Of a DNA stretch of 64,000 bases, positions 1-8,013 are shown one piece after another; the stretch's first letter is position 1; each line of letters starts with the position of its first letter. The notes beneath the pieces were generated by a model. It saw nothing but the letters and a program-made list of their open reading frames with translations. It ran no database searches and was not told the DNA's origin. Position numbers and translations under genes: made by a program. The stretch comes from Actinomadura terrae (lineage in GTDB: Bacteria; Actinomycetota; Actinomycetes; Streptosporangiales; Streptosporangiaceae): assembly GCF_022751215.1 (NCBI RefSeq), contig NZ_JAICDG010000002.1, positions 248,001-312,000 on the forward strand, given 5' to 3'.

Positions 1-778
1 CATCTTCGGACTCGCGGAGAGGCGCGGTACGACCCTCGGCCCCGGCCTCGGTGCCGGCCTCACCGCGCACCTCGGCGCCGATCTCGTCCAGCAGCGCGAC
101 CAGCTCGCCCGGTGCGGACACCATCGGCCAGATGCCGGTATCGAGCGTGCGGAACCGCCAGGCGGGCGATGACCGCAGCCGCTCCACGTCCGGTGGGAGC
201 CGTCCGTCGAAATGCTCCAGCCCGCACACCACGTAGGTGGCGGGCCGCTCCGCCACCGGCCGGCTCAGGCGGATCGGCTCGGTGAGCGGGCGCCCCGGGT
301 GGTCGAGCAAGCGATCGGTCAGCCATTTCGCCTGCTCGGGCGTCAACCCCTGGCCGTCGGCGACCGCCTCCATGTCGGGCGTCGGCCACCGCCCGTCGTG
401 CTCCTCGATCAGGCGGAGCTCGGCGGAGCGCAGCGGCTCGCCAAACGCGTCGATGGCCGACCTGCCGTCGCGCGGGACGAACGCCTCCACGTACACCGAG
501 TGGACGACCCGGTCGGGCCTGCGGTCGGCGACCACCCCGGCCACCAGCCCCGAGGTGCTGTGGCTGACCAGGATGACCTCGTCGAGCGCGGCGACGACGG
601 TCTCCACGTCCTCGACATGCCGGTCTATCCCGATTTCGGAGACGTCCTCTCCGTACTGGGCGAGTCCCGACAGCGTGACGGGATGGACGGAGTGGCCGCG
701 GGCGCGCAGGCCCTCGGCGACACCCTCCCAAACCCAGGAACCCATCCAAGTCCCGGGGATCAATACGTACGTCTGCAC
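1..778 (-). CDS. Alpha/beta hydrolase, catalytic His replaced (partial, runs off left edge)
   Basis: Cytosolic alpha/beta-fold protein of the EstC / hydroxynitrile-lyase-like branch, with no signal peptide. The GTG start at 778 has GGAAGG nine bases upstream. The N-terminus VLIPGTWMGSWVW is the family's first strand and oxyanion-hole loop. The nucleophile elbow is SHSTSG (Ser74) rather than the usual GHSxGG. The position where relatives carry the catalytic His (TGHWPM or similar) reads TGIWPM, Ile216, codon ATC. No stop is reached by base 1, so the C-terminus is outside the window. The fold call is firm. Activity is doubtful because the His is missing: it may be a non-catalytic or ligand-binding member. 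The next gene upstream on this strand is about 1 kb away. Confidence 0.8.
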   Translation of the reverse strand, partial: MQTYVLIPGTWMGSWVWEGVAEGLRARGHSVHPVTLSGLAQYGEDVSEIGIDRHVEDVETVVAALDEVILVSHSTSGLVAGVVADRRPDRVVHSVYVEAFVPRDGRSAIDAFGEPLRSAELRLIEEHDGRWPTPDMEAVADGQGLTPEQAKWLTDRLLDHPGRPLTEPIRLSRPVAERPATYVVCGLEHFDGRLPPDVERLRSSPAWRFRTLDTGIWPMVSAPGELVALLDEIGAEVRGEAGTEAGAEGRTAPLRESED

Positions 779-1727
779 GAGATCTGGCCTTCCCTTCCGC
801 ATCGGAGCGGACCCACTCGCGATGTCAGTTCAAAATGATCGCACCACTACGGGACGAGTTTTGTCGCGACAATGGCTCTCTGCCAGATCAGGCGGTGAAT
901 GGCCGCGATCCCAACGGCGGACACGGGGGACACGGCGGACCCGGCGGGCGCTCGCCGGCGCGGTTCCCGACCACGGGAGGCCGGGCCGTTCCGGTTCGCG
1001 GCGGTACGACGTGGTCCTCACCGACAGCCCCTCCACCCTGCGGCAGGCCGAAGCCCGGCCTCGCGACCGTGTCGGCGCCCTCGTGCACACCCTCACCAAT
1101 GGGGCCGCTGGCGCGTGTTCGCTGTAGACAACCTCACCGCAGGGGCCCTGGCCTCGGCGTTCCCACACGCGCGCACGCGGCACGGCCCCGCGCCGCGGCC
1201 CGGCCCAGGTCCGGTGAGCCCGGCGCGGCACGGCCACCATACTCCGTGTTCGCGCCCGTCTCGGCTCGGACGCCACGCCCGGCTCGCCGTTCTCGCGGCA
1301 GCCCGTCCACACCGGACGACAGCGGCCCTGACCAGCCCGAACACCGCCACGGCGCGCTCGCCGACCGGCATCGGCGGGGCGGCGTCCGGAAAAATGGATC
1401 TATAAGTGCTCGTGCGCTAACCGCAATTAGATGTCAACCGGTTCTGGTATCCGTCCGGCGGGTGATCCGGCGCGAGGCGCGGCCCCCTCCGCACGGCCCC
1501 AGTTGAAACGGTGTGCGGGGCGTCCGCGGTGAGTTTTCGGGCGCTCGGTCGTCACATAACCGAGCCGTGCGGGTGCGGCGATCTTCGGGTGTAAGGGGAC
1601 GGGTATGGGTGCGGTGTCCGAATCGATGCCGCGGGCGGCACGGTGTGAGCGGCCGGAGGCCCGCGCGGGCTCGCCGTGGGCCGCGCCCGCCGGCCGGCCC
1701 GGCGACTGATCATCCATAGGACGACGA
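779..1727. other. Intergenic stretch without a convincing gene
   Basis: About 950 bases lie between two minus-strand genes. Open frames exist in several phases, but they encode Arg/Pro/Gly-rich strings with no recognisable domain and no clear ribosome-binding site. The part around 1390-1440 is noticeably more AT-rich than its surroundings and may hold promoter elements, but I cannot assign them. The only defined signals I see are the palindrome at 861-872 and the terminator just downstream of this stretch. Confidence 0.5.
861..872. promoter_or_regulatory. 12-bp palindrome, candidate operator
   Basis: TTGTCGCGACAA is a perfect palindrome 83 bases upstream of the GTG start of the hydrolase at 778. 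Its position and symmetry suit a dimeric repressor site. No regulator gene is adjacent, so the binder is unknown. Confidence 0.35.
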
Positions 1728-1756
1728 GGGGCGGGCGCCCGTGTGGCGCCCGCCCC
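1728..1756 (-). terminator. Strong hairpin terminator after the FAD oxidoreductase
   Basis: Bases 1728-1739 (GGGGCGGGCGCC) pair perfectly with 1745-1756 across a 5-base loop. The hairpin lies about 43 bases past the stop codon at 1799. There is no clear U-tract, which is common for actinobacterial terminators. Confidence 0.7.
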
Positions 1757-1798
1757 CAGAGGACGAGGTCGGCGGACCCGGGGCCCGCCGACCCGGGA

Positions 1799-3148
1799 TC
1801 ACTGCTTGGCCGCGGCCAGGACCCGGCTCGACGTGCGCATCACGCGCATCATCAGACCGGGCTTCATCAGCGCCTGCGGCTGGTCGACGAGACCGGCCGC
1901 CCGCATGAACGCCTCGGTGACGCTGGCGTCCTGGGTGGCGGCGATGATGACCCGCGTCATGTACGCCTGCATGATCTTCAGCTTCCGGCTGCGCTCCCCC
2001 TCGACGCCGGGGAAGCTGAGGTCGATGCCCCGGGTCATCTCCCACGCCGGGTCGATGATCTGGCCGACCTCGCGCATGAACTCCAGCGAGGACGGCGCCT
2101 TCCCGTTCCGCATGTGCTTGAGCAGCGCCAGCGCCTCCAGGGCCGCCAGCGTCTGCGCCTGCGCGAAGACGGGGTTCGGGGTGCAGACCGCGTCGCCGAT
2201 GATGAGGAAGCCCTCGGGGAACCGGTTGAACTTCTCATAGCGGCGGCGCAGCGTGGTCGGGAACTTGTAGAGGGCCGGGTCGTCGATCGCCTTCGCGTCC
2301 ACGATCGACTCGTAGATCTCCGGGGCCGCCAGCGTCTTGACGAAGGCGGTGAACCCCTCGGGGTCGGTGGGCGGGTGGTCACCGAGGATGCCGTAGGCGG
2401 TCAGCTCGACGGTGCCGTGGTCGGTCTTGGTGAAGATCGCGCCACGGGGCCGGTCGGGCGAGGCCACCACGATGATCGAGTGGTCCTTGCCGAACGGGTC
2501 GGACTTCAGCACGTAGTGGCGGCTGGCGTAGCCGAGGCCGATCTTCGCCCCGTCCTCCTGCACCCGGCCGTAGCCGAGCTCGGTGAGCCAGAGCGGGGAC
2601 CGCGAGCCGCGCCCGGTGGCGTCGATGACGAGGTCGGCGTCCAGCACGATCTCCTCGCCCTCGGTGTCGCGCGGCTGGACGCGCGCGCCGATGACGCGGG
2701 AGTTGTCGTCGTTGGTCACCAGCCCGAGCACGTCGTGCTTCTCCATGAACGTGACGTTCTCGTACGCCTGCACCCGCTCGCGGACATGCGCCTCCATGAG
2801 CGGACGCCGCGCCGCGACGTTGGTGAGCCCGGCGCGGGTCTGTTGCAGCGGCACCCCGTTGAAGTACCACCGCACCGTGCCCGCGAGGTCCGTCAGCGGG
2901 CAGCCGTCCCGGACCAGCTCCGCCGTGATCTCGGGGAACATCTCCTCCATGGCCCGCGACCCGCGCGCGAGGAGGCCGTTGATGTGGCGGCCCTGCGGTG
3001 CACCCCGGCGCACCTCCGTGACCCCGATCAGCTCGTCCCGGTCGACCAGGACGACCTCCTCGTACCCCTCGGCCAGCGCCCGCGCCGCGAACAGGGCGGC
3101 GATGCTTCCACCGAGCAGTACCGCGCGGTTTCCAATCTTGGCACCCAC
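1799..3148 (-). CDS. FAD-dependent oxidoreductase (monooxygenase / tryptophan-halogenase-like superfamily)
   Basis: A flavoprotein of about 449 residues. The N-terminal dinucleotide fold has a GGSIAALFAARAL motif near residues 13-25, followed by the acidic strand end VLVDRDEL. A second FAD-contact motif (IIGDAVCTPNPVFAQA) falls near residue 318, as in p-hydroxybenzoate-hydroxylase-fold enzymes. The arrangement resembles actinobacterial FAD-dependent oxidoreductases of secondary metabolism or lipid oxidation; the substrate cannot be deduced. I chose the GTG at 3148 because AAGGAG lies 8 bases upstream; an in-frame start at 3178 has no better signal. The TetR gene lies directly upstream on the same strand, about 110 bases away, so this enzyme is a likely target of that repressor. 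Confidence 0.85.
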   Translation of the reverse strand: MGAKIGNRAVLLGGSIAALFAARALAEGYEEVVLVDRDELIGVTEVRRGAPQGRHINGLLARGSRAMEEMFPEITAELVRDGCPLTDLAGTVRWYFNGVPLQQTRAGLTNVAARRPLMEAHVRERVQAYENVTFMEKHDVLGLVTNDDNSRVIGARVQPRDTEGEEIVLDADLVIDATGRGSRSPLWLTELGYGRVQEDGAKIGLGYASRHYVLKSDPFGKDHSIIVVASPDRPRGAIFTKTDHGTVELTAYGILGDHPPTDPEGFTAFVKTLAAPEIYESIVDAKAIDDPALYKFPTTLRRRYEKFNRFPEGFLIIGDAVCTPNPVFAQAQTLAALEALALLKHMRNGKAPSSLEFMREVGQIIDPAWEMTRGIDLSFPGVEGERSRKLKIMQAYMTRVIIAATQDASVTEAFMRAAGLVDQPQALMKPGLMMRVMRTSSRVLAAAKQ

Positions 3149-3258
3149 CCGATCATCTCCTTCAGTCTCTGTTCGCACTGGAATTCACCGTCGCAGCCCG
3201 CGCGCGGCCGGGCACCTTCTGGATTGCTGGAGTCGGGGCCGCCCCCGCCATTGGACTT

Positions 3259-3954
3259 TCATGAGCGCGCGGCTCTCTCGGCGGGCGCGTCGCCGTTGAC
3301 GTCCTCGACCTCGGCGGCCAGCCGGAGCAGGGACGCGGCCACCGACCGGGACGCGTCCCGCCGGGTGTCGCCCGCGCTCGTCATGAGGTTCACGAGCTGG
3401 GTCTCGAAACAGGTGTCGGGATCGTAGGGAGGAATGAGGTAATGGCCGAGTTCGAGGGTGACCAGGCCGTGCAGGGCCGTCCACATGTGGTGCGCGACCA
3501 GCTCGGGATCGTCGGTGCTGAAACGCCCGTCGGTGATGCAGCGGTGGGCGGTGTGGACGACCTTCGCGAGCGTGTAGCGGCCGTACTGGCGGTCCTCCTC
3601 GGTGAGCGAGAAGCCGGCGTGGGTCGAGGTCCCGAACATGATGCTGTAGAGGTGCGGATTGCGGTGGGCGTTGTAGCGGTAGGCGCGGCCGAGCAGGGCC
3701 ATGTCGGCGACGGGGTCGGACGTGTCGAGGACGTGGGAGAAATGGACCTGGAGCCGGGCGAACCCCTCGTGGACCATTTCGCGGACGAGCCCGCTCATGC
3801 CCCCGAAATGGGTGTAGACGGCCATCGTGGAGCATCCGGCCTCGGCCGCCAGCCGCCGCGTCGACAGCGCGCGGGGGCCCTCCTCGGACATCAGCCGGGC
3901 CCCGATGTCGATCAGCGTGGGCCGGATGAGCGGGTCGGATCGGCGGGGGCTCAC
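3259..3954 (-). CDS. TetR/AcrR-family transcriptional regulator
   Basis: One-component repressor. The helix-turn-helix lies near the N-terminus (LSTRRLAAEAGCSTMAVYTHF), followed by an all-helical ligand domain with a WTALHGLVTLELGHYL segment typical of the family C-terminus. From the GTG at 3954 the protein has 231 residues, a normal length. An in-frame ATG at 4059 would add 35 residues of disordered, Arg/Gly/Pro-rich sequence and would lie inside the palindrome at 4048-4061, so I prefer 3954 although its ribosome-binding site is weak. It probably controls itself and the FAD oxidoreductase downstream. Confidence 0.85.
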   Translation of the reverse strand: MSPRRSDPLIRPTLIDIGARLMSEEGPRALSTRRLAAEAGCSTMAVYTHFGGMSGLVREMVHEGFARLQVHFSHVLDTSDPVADMALLGRAYRYNAHRNPHLYSIMFGTSTHAGFSLTEEDRQYGRYTLAKVVHTAHRCITDGRFSTDDPELVAHHMWTALHGLVTLELGHYLIPPYDPDTCFETQLVNLMTSAGDTRRDASRSVAASLLRLAAEVEDVNGDAPAERAARS

Positions 3955-4047
3955 GACGCCGCCCGGGGCCTGCGGGCTGCCCCTGTCCGGGACGTTCGTA
4001 CGCGCATGGGACGGTCCCTCCTCGGTGCGTCCAGACTCGTACCGGCC

Positions 4048-4061
4048 AGATGTATACATCT
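4048..4061. promoter_or_regulatory. Probable TetR operator
   Basis: AGATGTATACATCT is a perfect 14-bp palindrome and markedly AT-rich for this genome. It lies about 95 bases upstream of the chosen TetR start and on the other side faces the STAS gene. Autoregulation is inferred from position and symmetry. Confidence 0.55.
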
Positions 4062-4186
4062 CAGGCGGTGGTATTCAGACGACTTTCCCGAGGCTAATCA
4101 CCCGCTGATCGGCCGAAATCTCCGATTGTGCGGGCGGCCGCCCGCCGGGTGCGCACGGCATGAGATGACGGGGCACGGCGGCGGAT

Positions 4187-4702
4187 GTGAGCATTGGAGC
4201 GCTACCGCCAACGGCCGGTCCTCGGGGCCCTCGACCATGGGAGCGACCGCGCATGGAGCAGCCGCGCATGGAGCAGCCGTGCTCGGAGCAGGAGCGACCC
4301 GAGCAGGAGCGACCCGAGCAGGAGCGACCCGGGCCGCAGCGACCCGGGCCGCAGCGAACCGGGCCGCAGCGAACCGGGCCGCAGCGAACCGGGCAGCCGC
4401 CCTCGGAGCAGTGCGGCGGCGGCCCCGTCGTGATCCGGCTGGACGCGTCGTCCTTCGGCGACGACCCCTCGGAGCGGCTGCGTGATGCGCTACGAGCGGC
4501 GGAGGCGGCACCCCGCGAGGTCGTGTGCGATGTCGGTGAGCTGGCGCGCCCGGATATGGCGACGCTCGAAATTCTGCTCCGCATGCAGCTCACGGCCCGG
4601 CGCCTCGGGCACGAGATAAGGCTGTACCGGCCCAATGCCGAACTCGTGCAACTGCTGGAGCTGATCGGTATGGCCGACACTCTCCCCTTGTACGGTTCCT
4701 GA
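4187..4702 (+). CDS. STAS-domain protein with an N-terminal pentapeptide-repeat tail
   Basis: The C-terminal ~95 residues (from VVIRLDASSFGDD) form a STAS domain like anti-anti-sigma factors, ending in the helix region NAELVQLLELIGMADTLPL. The usual phosphorylation loop D-S-S-G is replaced by RPDMATLEIL, so the classic phosphorylatable Ser is absent. Regulation by an RsbW-type kinase, if any, must differ. Residues ~22-70 are low-complexity repeats of five (MEQPR, EQERP, GPQRT types) encoded by 15-base repeats. The start is uncertain: GTG 4187 is given, and ATG 4253 is a reasonable alternative that trims most of the non-repeat leader. It is divergent from the TetR gene. Confidence 0.7.
   Translation: MSIGALPPTAGPRGPRPWERPRMEQPRMEQPCSEQERPEQERPEQERPGPQRPGPQRTGPQRTGPQRTGQPPSEQCGGGPVVIRLDASSFGDDPSERLRDALRAAEAAPREVVCDVGELARPDMATLEILLRMQLTARRLGHEIRLYRPNAELVQLLELIGMADTLPLYGS
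4251..4390 (+). repeat. 15-base tandem repeat inside the STAS gene
   Basis: Seven in-frame 15-base units run without a break from 4286 to 4390. Units 1-3 are GAGCAGGAGCGACCC. Unit 4 is GGGCCGCAGCGACCC and units 5-7 are GGGCCGCAGCGAACC. Two further 15-base units (GCATGGAGCAGCCGC type) lie at 4251-4280. Two unit families amplified side by side suggest recent slippage. Confidence 0.9.
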
Positions 4703-5050
4703 CAAACCGGCAGGGTTGATCGGCCATTTCCCGTGGTTGCCGTGCCGTCGCGGACGGTAATGCCGTGATCATGGCAATACGCGCTGTCGCCACAGCCGCG
4801 TCGAAACCACCAGCGCCGGAATTGACCGCTTCCGGCTGATACGCGATTCGCCCGGCCTTCGAGGATTGGGTCACTATTCCGGCACCGAGGGTGACCGCGA
4901 TTTCTTCATTCGTGCTCAGTGATCGAACTTACGACGAAGATCGTTGCGGCCCTTCATTTCCCACTGGCATCCCCCGTAATATCCGAGGCGGCGTCTGTGA
5001 CGCCTGTGATCGGGGATCGCATGTGTTTCATATGTGGAGGGGAGCCTGGC
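4703..5050. other. Intergenic, no gene seen
   Basis: This is a 348-base gap between two plus-strand genes. I see no coding signal with a ribosome-binding site and no strong hairpin. It must contain the promoter of the secreted hydrolase at 5051, but I cannot place -35/-10 elements with confidence. Confidence 0.4.
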
Positions 5051-6088
5051 ATGAATACCAAGCGAAATCTCGAAGGAGCGGGGTCGCGGACACGCTCCCG
5101 AAGGCTGGGCCTCATCGTCGGCGCGTTCGTGGCCCTCGCGGCGCTGCTCTTCGGCACCACGGCCGCCACCGCGTCCCCCACCGCCGGGCCCGGCCAAGGC
5201 GACCTGAAGGGCCTGAGCGGTTTCCGACACGGGTTCGTCCCGGTCGACGGAGGGTCCCTGCACTACGTCAAGGGCGGTCAGGGGCCCGCCCTTGTGCTGC
5301 TGCACGGATGGCCCGAGACCTGGTACGAGTGGCACGAGGTGATGCCCGAACTCGCCAAGACCCACACGGTGATCGCCTTCGACCTGCCGGGCCTCGGCAA
5401 GTCCGCCGTCCCCACCGACCGCAAGTACGACCTGGTCACGATCGCGGCGAAGGTGCACCAGGGCGTGACCAAGCTCGGCTACGACAACGTCGCGATCCTC
5501 GGCCATGACGTCGGCGCGCTGGTCGCCTACCCCTACGCGCGCAACTTCCCCGGCAGCGTCTCGCGCATGGCCGTGCTGGAGGCCCCGCTCAACGGCTTCG
5601 GCCTGGAGTCGGCGTACGGGTTGAGCTGGCACTTCCAGTTCAACATGACCGCCGCGCCCGTCCCCGAGCAGCTCATCAACGACCGGGCGCACGTCAAGAC
5701 CTACCTGGGCTGGCTGTTCGCCGCCGCCAAGCACCCCGACAAGATCGCCCAGTCGGCCTACTTCGACGCCTACTCCGACGCCGACCACCGCAGCGCGGGC
5801 TTCGACTACTACCGCGCCTACCCGACCAACGCCGCCGACAACAAGAGGCTGGCGGAGCAGAAGCTGACGATCCCGGTCCTCGCCATGGGCGCGGCGGACG
5901 TGTTCGGCCCCGCCGTCGGGCAGTCCTTCGGCGCGGTCGCCACCGACGTCCGCACGGTCGTGGCCCCCGACAGCGGCCACTGGATCCCCGAGGAGAACCC
6001 GGCCTTCCTTGAGCAGTGCTCGGCGCTGTTCTTCGGTAGCGCCGACACCAAGCCCACCACCCCCGAACTGGCCGGCTGCGCCCGCTGA
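5051..6088 (+). CDS. Secreted epoxide-hydrolase-like alpha/beta hydrolase
   Basis: A 345-residue protein with an N-terminal signal peptide: Arg-rich n-region (SRTRSRR), hydrophobic core LIVGAFVALAALLFG, then a TAATA-S cleavage region near residue 41. The mature part has HGWPETW (oxyanion-hole loop), the nucleophile elbow GHDVGA with Asp153, a likely acid in AADVFG, and the catalytic His at 310 in SGHWIPEENP. An Asp nucleophile places it with epoxide hydrolases and haloalkane dehalogenases rather than esterases; HGWP favours epoxide hydrolase. The ATG at 5051 follows GGAGGGGAG at good spacing. It is a monocistronic gene and its substrate is unknown. Confidence 0.85.
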   Translation: MNTKRNLEGAGSRTRSRRLGLIVGAFVALAALLFGTTAATASPTAGPGQGDLKGLSGFRHGFVPVDGGSLHYVKGGQGPALVLLHGWPETWYEWHEVMPELAKTHTVIAFDLPGLGKSAVPTDRKYDLVTIAAKVHQGVTKLGYDNVAILGHDVGALVAYPYARNFPGSVSRMAVLEAPLNGFGLESAYGLSWHFQFNMTAAPVPEQLINDRAHVKTYLGWLFAAAKHPDKIAQSAYFDAYSDADHRSAGFDYYRAYPTNAADNKRLAEQKLTIPVLAMGAADVFGPAVGQSFGAVATDVRTVVAPDSGHWIPEENPAFLEQCSALFFGSADTKPTTPELAGCAR

Positions 6089-6122
6089 CGGTCGGTCCCG
6101 CACGTCCCGTCCAGGCGGCAGG

Positions 6123-6710
6123 TCACTCCATATGGCCTCCCGCCTGGACGTTCGTCGCGGCGGGCCGGTACCGCACGTTGACGATCAGCGAGGGATCGCC
6201 CGCGCCGATCCGGTCGAGCCGGATCGGCTCGCCGCCCGGGCTGTCGTAAAGCCGGATCCCGTCGCCGAGCAGCACCGGCACGATGTGCAGGTCGATCTCG
6301 TCGATCAGCCCCCGTTCGAGCAGTTGGCGGCCGATCGTCGGCGAGAACACCTCCAGGTTCTTGCCGCCCGCCGCGTCCAGCCCGATCCGCACCGCCTCGG
6401 CGACATCGCAGTTCAGGAACGTGACCCCTTCGGCGGGACGCGCGTCCTCCGGATGATGGGTGAGGACGAAGATCGGCCCGTCCCACTCGCCGCCGTAAGG
6501 GCGCTGGTCGTCCACTATGGCGTCCCAGCCGTCGCGTCCGCCGAGCACCGCGCCCGTCGTCTCGACGTACTCCCGCACCAGGCCCGGCCGCGACGGCGTC
6601 CCGGTCATCCAGTCCATCGTGTGGTTCCGCCCCGCCACGAATCCGTCCAGCGACATTGAGAAATGCCAGAGGACCTTGCCCGCCGCCGTCTGCGGTTCCG
6701 TATCGTCCAT
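6123..6710 (-). CDS. RibD C-terminal / dihydrofolate-reductase-like family protein
   Basis: A 195-residue protein of the DHFR-like fold found in small actinobacterial reductases related to the RibD C-terminal domain. It opens with KVLWHFSMSLDGFVAG, the standard first strand and loop. It has the middle VLGGRDGWDAI segment and the late NLEVFSPTIGRQLLERGLIDEIDLHIVPVLLG region (split here as motif blocks), which forms the NADPH pocket. The ATG at 6710 follows GGGAGG. Its end faces the end of the secreted hydrolase, and its start faces the cobalamin riboswitch. The physiological substrate is unknown; a role in riboflavin synthesis is unlikely without the deaminase half. Confidence 0.8.
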   Translation of the reverse strand: MDDTEPQTAAGKVLWHFSMSLDGFVAGRNHTMDWMTGTPSRPGLVREYVETTGAVLGGRDGWDAIVDDQRPYGGEWDGPIFVLTHHPEDARPAEGVTFLNCDVAEAVRIGLDAAGGKNLEVFSPTIGRQLLERGLIDEIDLHIVPVLLGDGIRLYDSPGGEPIRLDRIGAGDPSLIVNVRYRPAATNVQAGGHME

Positions 6711-6809
6711 GCCCGCCTCCCAGCCCTGTGCGAGCAAGCTACGCCCCGCCTGTGACAGAACGACGACCAGGCGTTTCGGACTTATTGCGACTTTGTGGCA
6801 GGAGCGAGG

Positions 6810-7020
6810 TGTGTCACCATAAGCGGGTAGGCGACGGCGGAACGAGGAAGCCGGTGTGAATCCGGCGCGGTCCCGCCACTGTGATCGGCGAGCGGATCCC
6901 ACGACGAGGCCACCACCGCGCGAGCGGCCGGGAAGGCCGGGACGAGCGTTGACCCGAGAGCCAGGAGACTCACGCGGTCGCCTCCTCAACTGACCTGGGG
7001 CGGATCTCCCCAGAGAGGAG
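6810..7020 (+). ncRNA. Cobalamin riboswitch controlling btuFCD
   Basis: The leader carries the hallmarks of the AdoCbl-type riboswitch: a GAAGCCGGTGTGAATCCGGC segment at about 6846-6866, the following GGTCCCGCCACTGT, and the B12 box AGCCAGGAGACT at about 6959-6970. Downstream, CTCCTC (6982-6987) can pair with the ribosome-binding sequence GAGGAG (7015-7020), with an inner CTGGGG/CCCCAG stem. The likely mechanism is therefore blocking of translation when cobalamin is bound. Outer boundaries are approximate. Confidence 0.9.
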
Positions 7021-7026
7021 CGCGGG

Positions 7027-8013
7027 ATGCCATGGGCACGCCGGATACGACACGCGGCGCTGCTGCTCGTCGCGGTCTTCCTTGTGGGCGGATGCGGTTC
7101 CGCCGCTGAGGACGCCGCGGAGGAGAGCAGTGCGGCGCCCGGGTTCCCGGTGACGGTGACCAACTGCGGGGTCACGACCACCTACGAGCGTCCGCCCCGG
7201 CGCGCGGTGTCGCTGAACCAGCACGCGACCGAGGTGATGCTGGCGCTCGGCCTCGAACGGTCCATGGTCGGGACGGGCTTCCTCGACGACCGCGTCCTGC
7301 CGGAGTTCCAGGCCGCCTACGACCGGGTGAAGGTGCTGTCCAAGGAGTACCCGTCCTTCGAGGCGCTGCTGGCGGCCGAGCCCGACTTCGTCTACGGCGG
7401 CTGGGTCAGCACGTTCGACGAGAAGGAGGGCCGCGGACGACCGGCCCTGCGCAAGGCCGGGATCGACACCCACCTCAACATCGAGGAATGCCCCAAGGGC
7501 CCGGTCACGATGGCGACCGTCGAGGAGGAGATCCGGACGATCGCCAAGATCTTCGGCGTCCCCGACCGGGCCGAGCAACGGATCGCGGCGCTGCGCGCCG
7601 TCCTGAACCAGGTCAAGAGCAAGGTAGCCGGCACAACCCCCGCCAAGGTCGCCGTCTATGACAGCGGCGAGAGAACGGTCCTCACCGCCGGAGGCGCGGG
7701 GATCGGCAACGAGATCATCCGCATGGCGGGCGGCACCAACGTGTTCGCCGACGTGCGGAAGGCCTACGGCGACGTCTCGTTCGAGCAGTTCGCCGAGCGG
7801 GCGCCCGACGTCGTCCTGATCTATGACTACGGCGACCAGACCGCCGACCAGAAGAAGCGGTTCCTGCTGGCCAGCCCGGCACTGAAGGACGTCCCCGCGA
7901 TCAGGAACCGCCGGTTCGCGGTGCTGCCGCTGTCGTCCACGGTGACCGGCGTCCGGGCGGCCGGGGCGGTGGACGCGCTCGCCCGCCAGCTGCACCCGGA
8001 CCGCTTCGCGTGA
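7027..8013 (+). CDS. btuF: Cobalamin ABC transporter substrate-binding lipoprotein
   Basis: Extracytoplasmic binding protein of the BtuF/FecB type, 328 residues. It has a lipoprotein signal with lipobox LVGGC (acylated Cys23). The fold has two lobes: a first lobe with AVSLNQHATEVMLALGL and a PDFVYGG segment, and a second lobe beginning near KVAVYDSG and ending with NRRFAVLPLSS. The ATG at 7027 follows GAGGAG, the same element the riboswitch can sequester. The stop overlaps the permease start by 4 bases. The riboswitch identifies the ligand as cobalamin or a corrinoid rather than a siderophore. Confidence 0.9.
   Translation: MPWARRIRHAALLLVAVFLVGGCGSAAEDAAEESSAAPGFPVTVTNCGVTTTYERPPRRAVSLNQHATEVMLALGLERSMVGTGFLDDRVLPEFQAAYDRVKVLSKEYPSFEALLAAEPDFVYGGWVSTFDEKEGRGRPALRKAGIDTHLNIEECPKGPVTMATVEEEIRTIAKIFGVPDRAEQRIAALRAVLNQVKSKVAGTTPAKVAVYDSGERTVLTAGGAGIGNEIIRMAGGTNVFADVRKAYGDVSFEQFAERAPDVVLIYDYGDQTADQKKRFLLASPALKDVPAIRNRRFAVLPLSSTVTGVRAAGAVDALARQLHPDRFA

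Noticed and set aside
835..1506. Overlapping open frames in the first intergenic region
   Set aside because: Their products are Arg/Pro/Gly strings without domains or ribosome-binding sites. Long open frames are expected by chance at this GC content.
4286..4390. Possible CRISPR-like array
   Set aside because: Units are 15 bases, contiguous, without spacers and in frame within a coding sequence.
4098..4511. Ala-rich repeats on the minus strand opposite the STAS gene
   Set aside because: They reflect the 15-base repeat read backwards; the STAS frame is the one with a folded domain.
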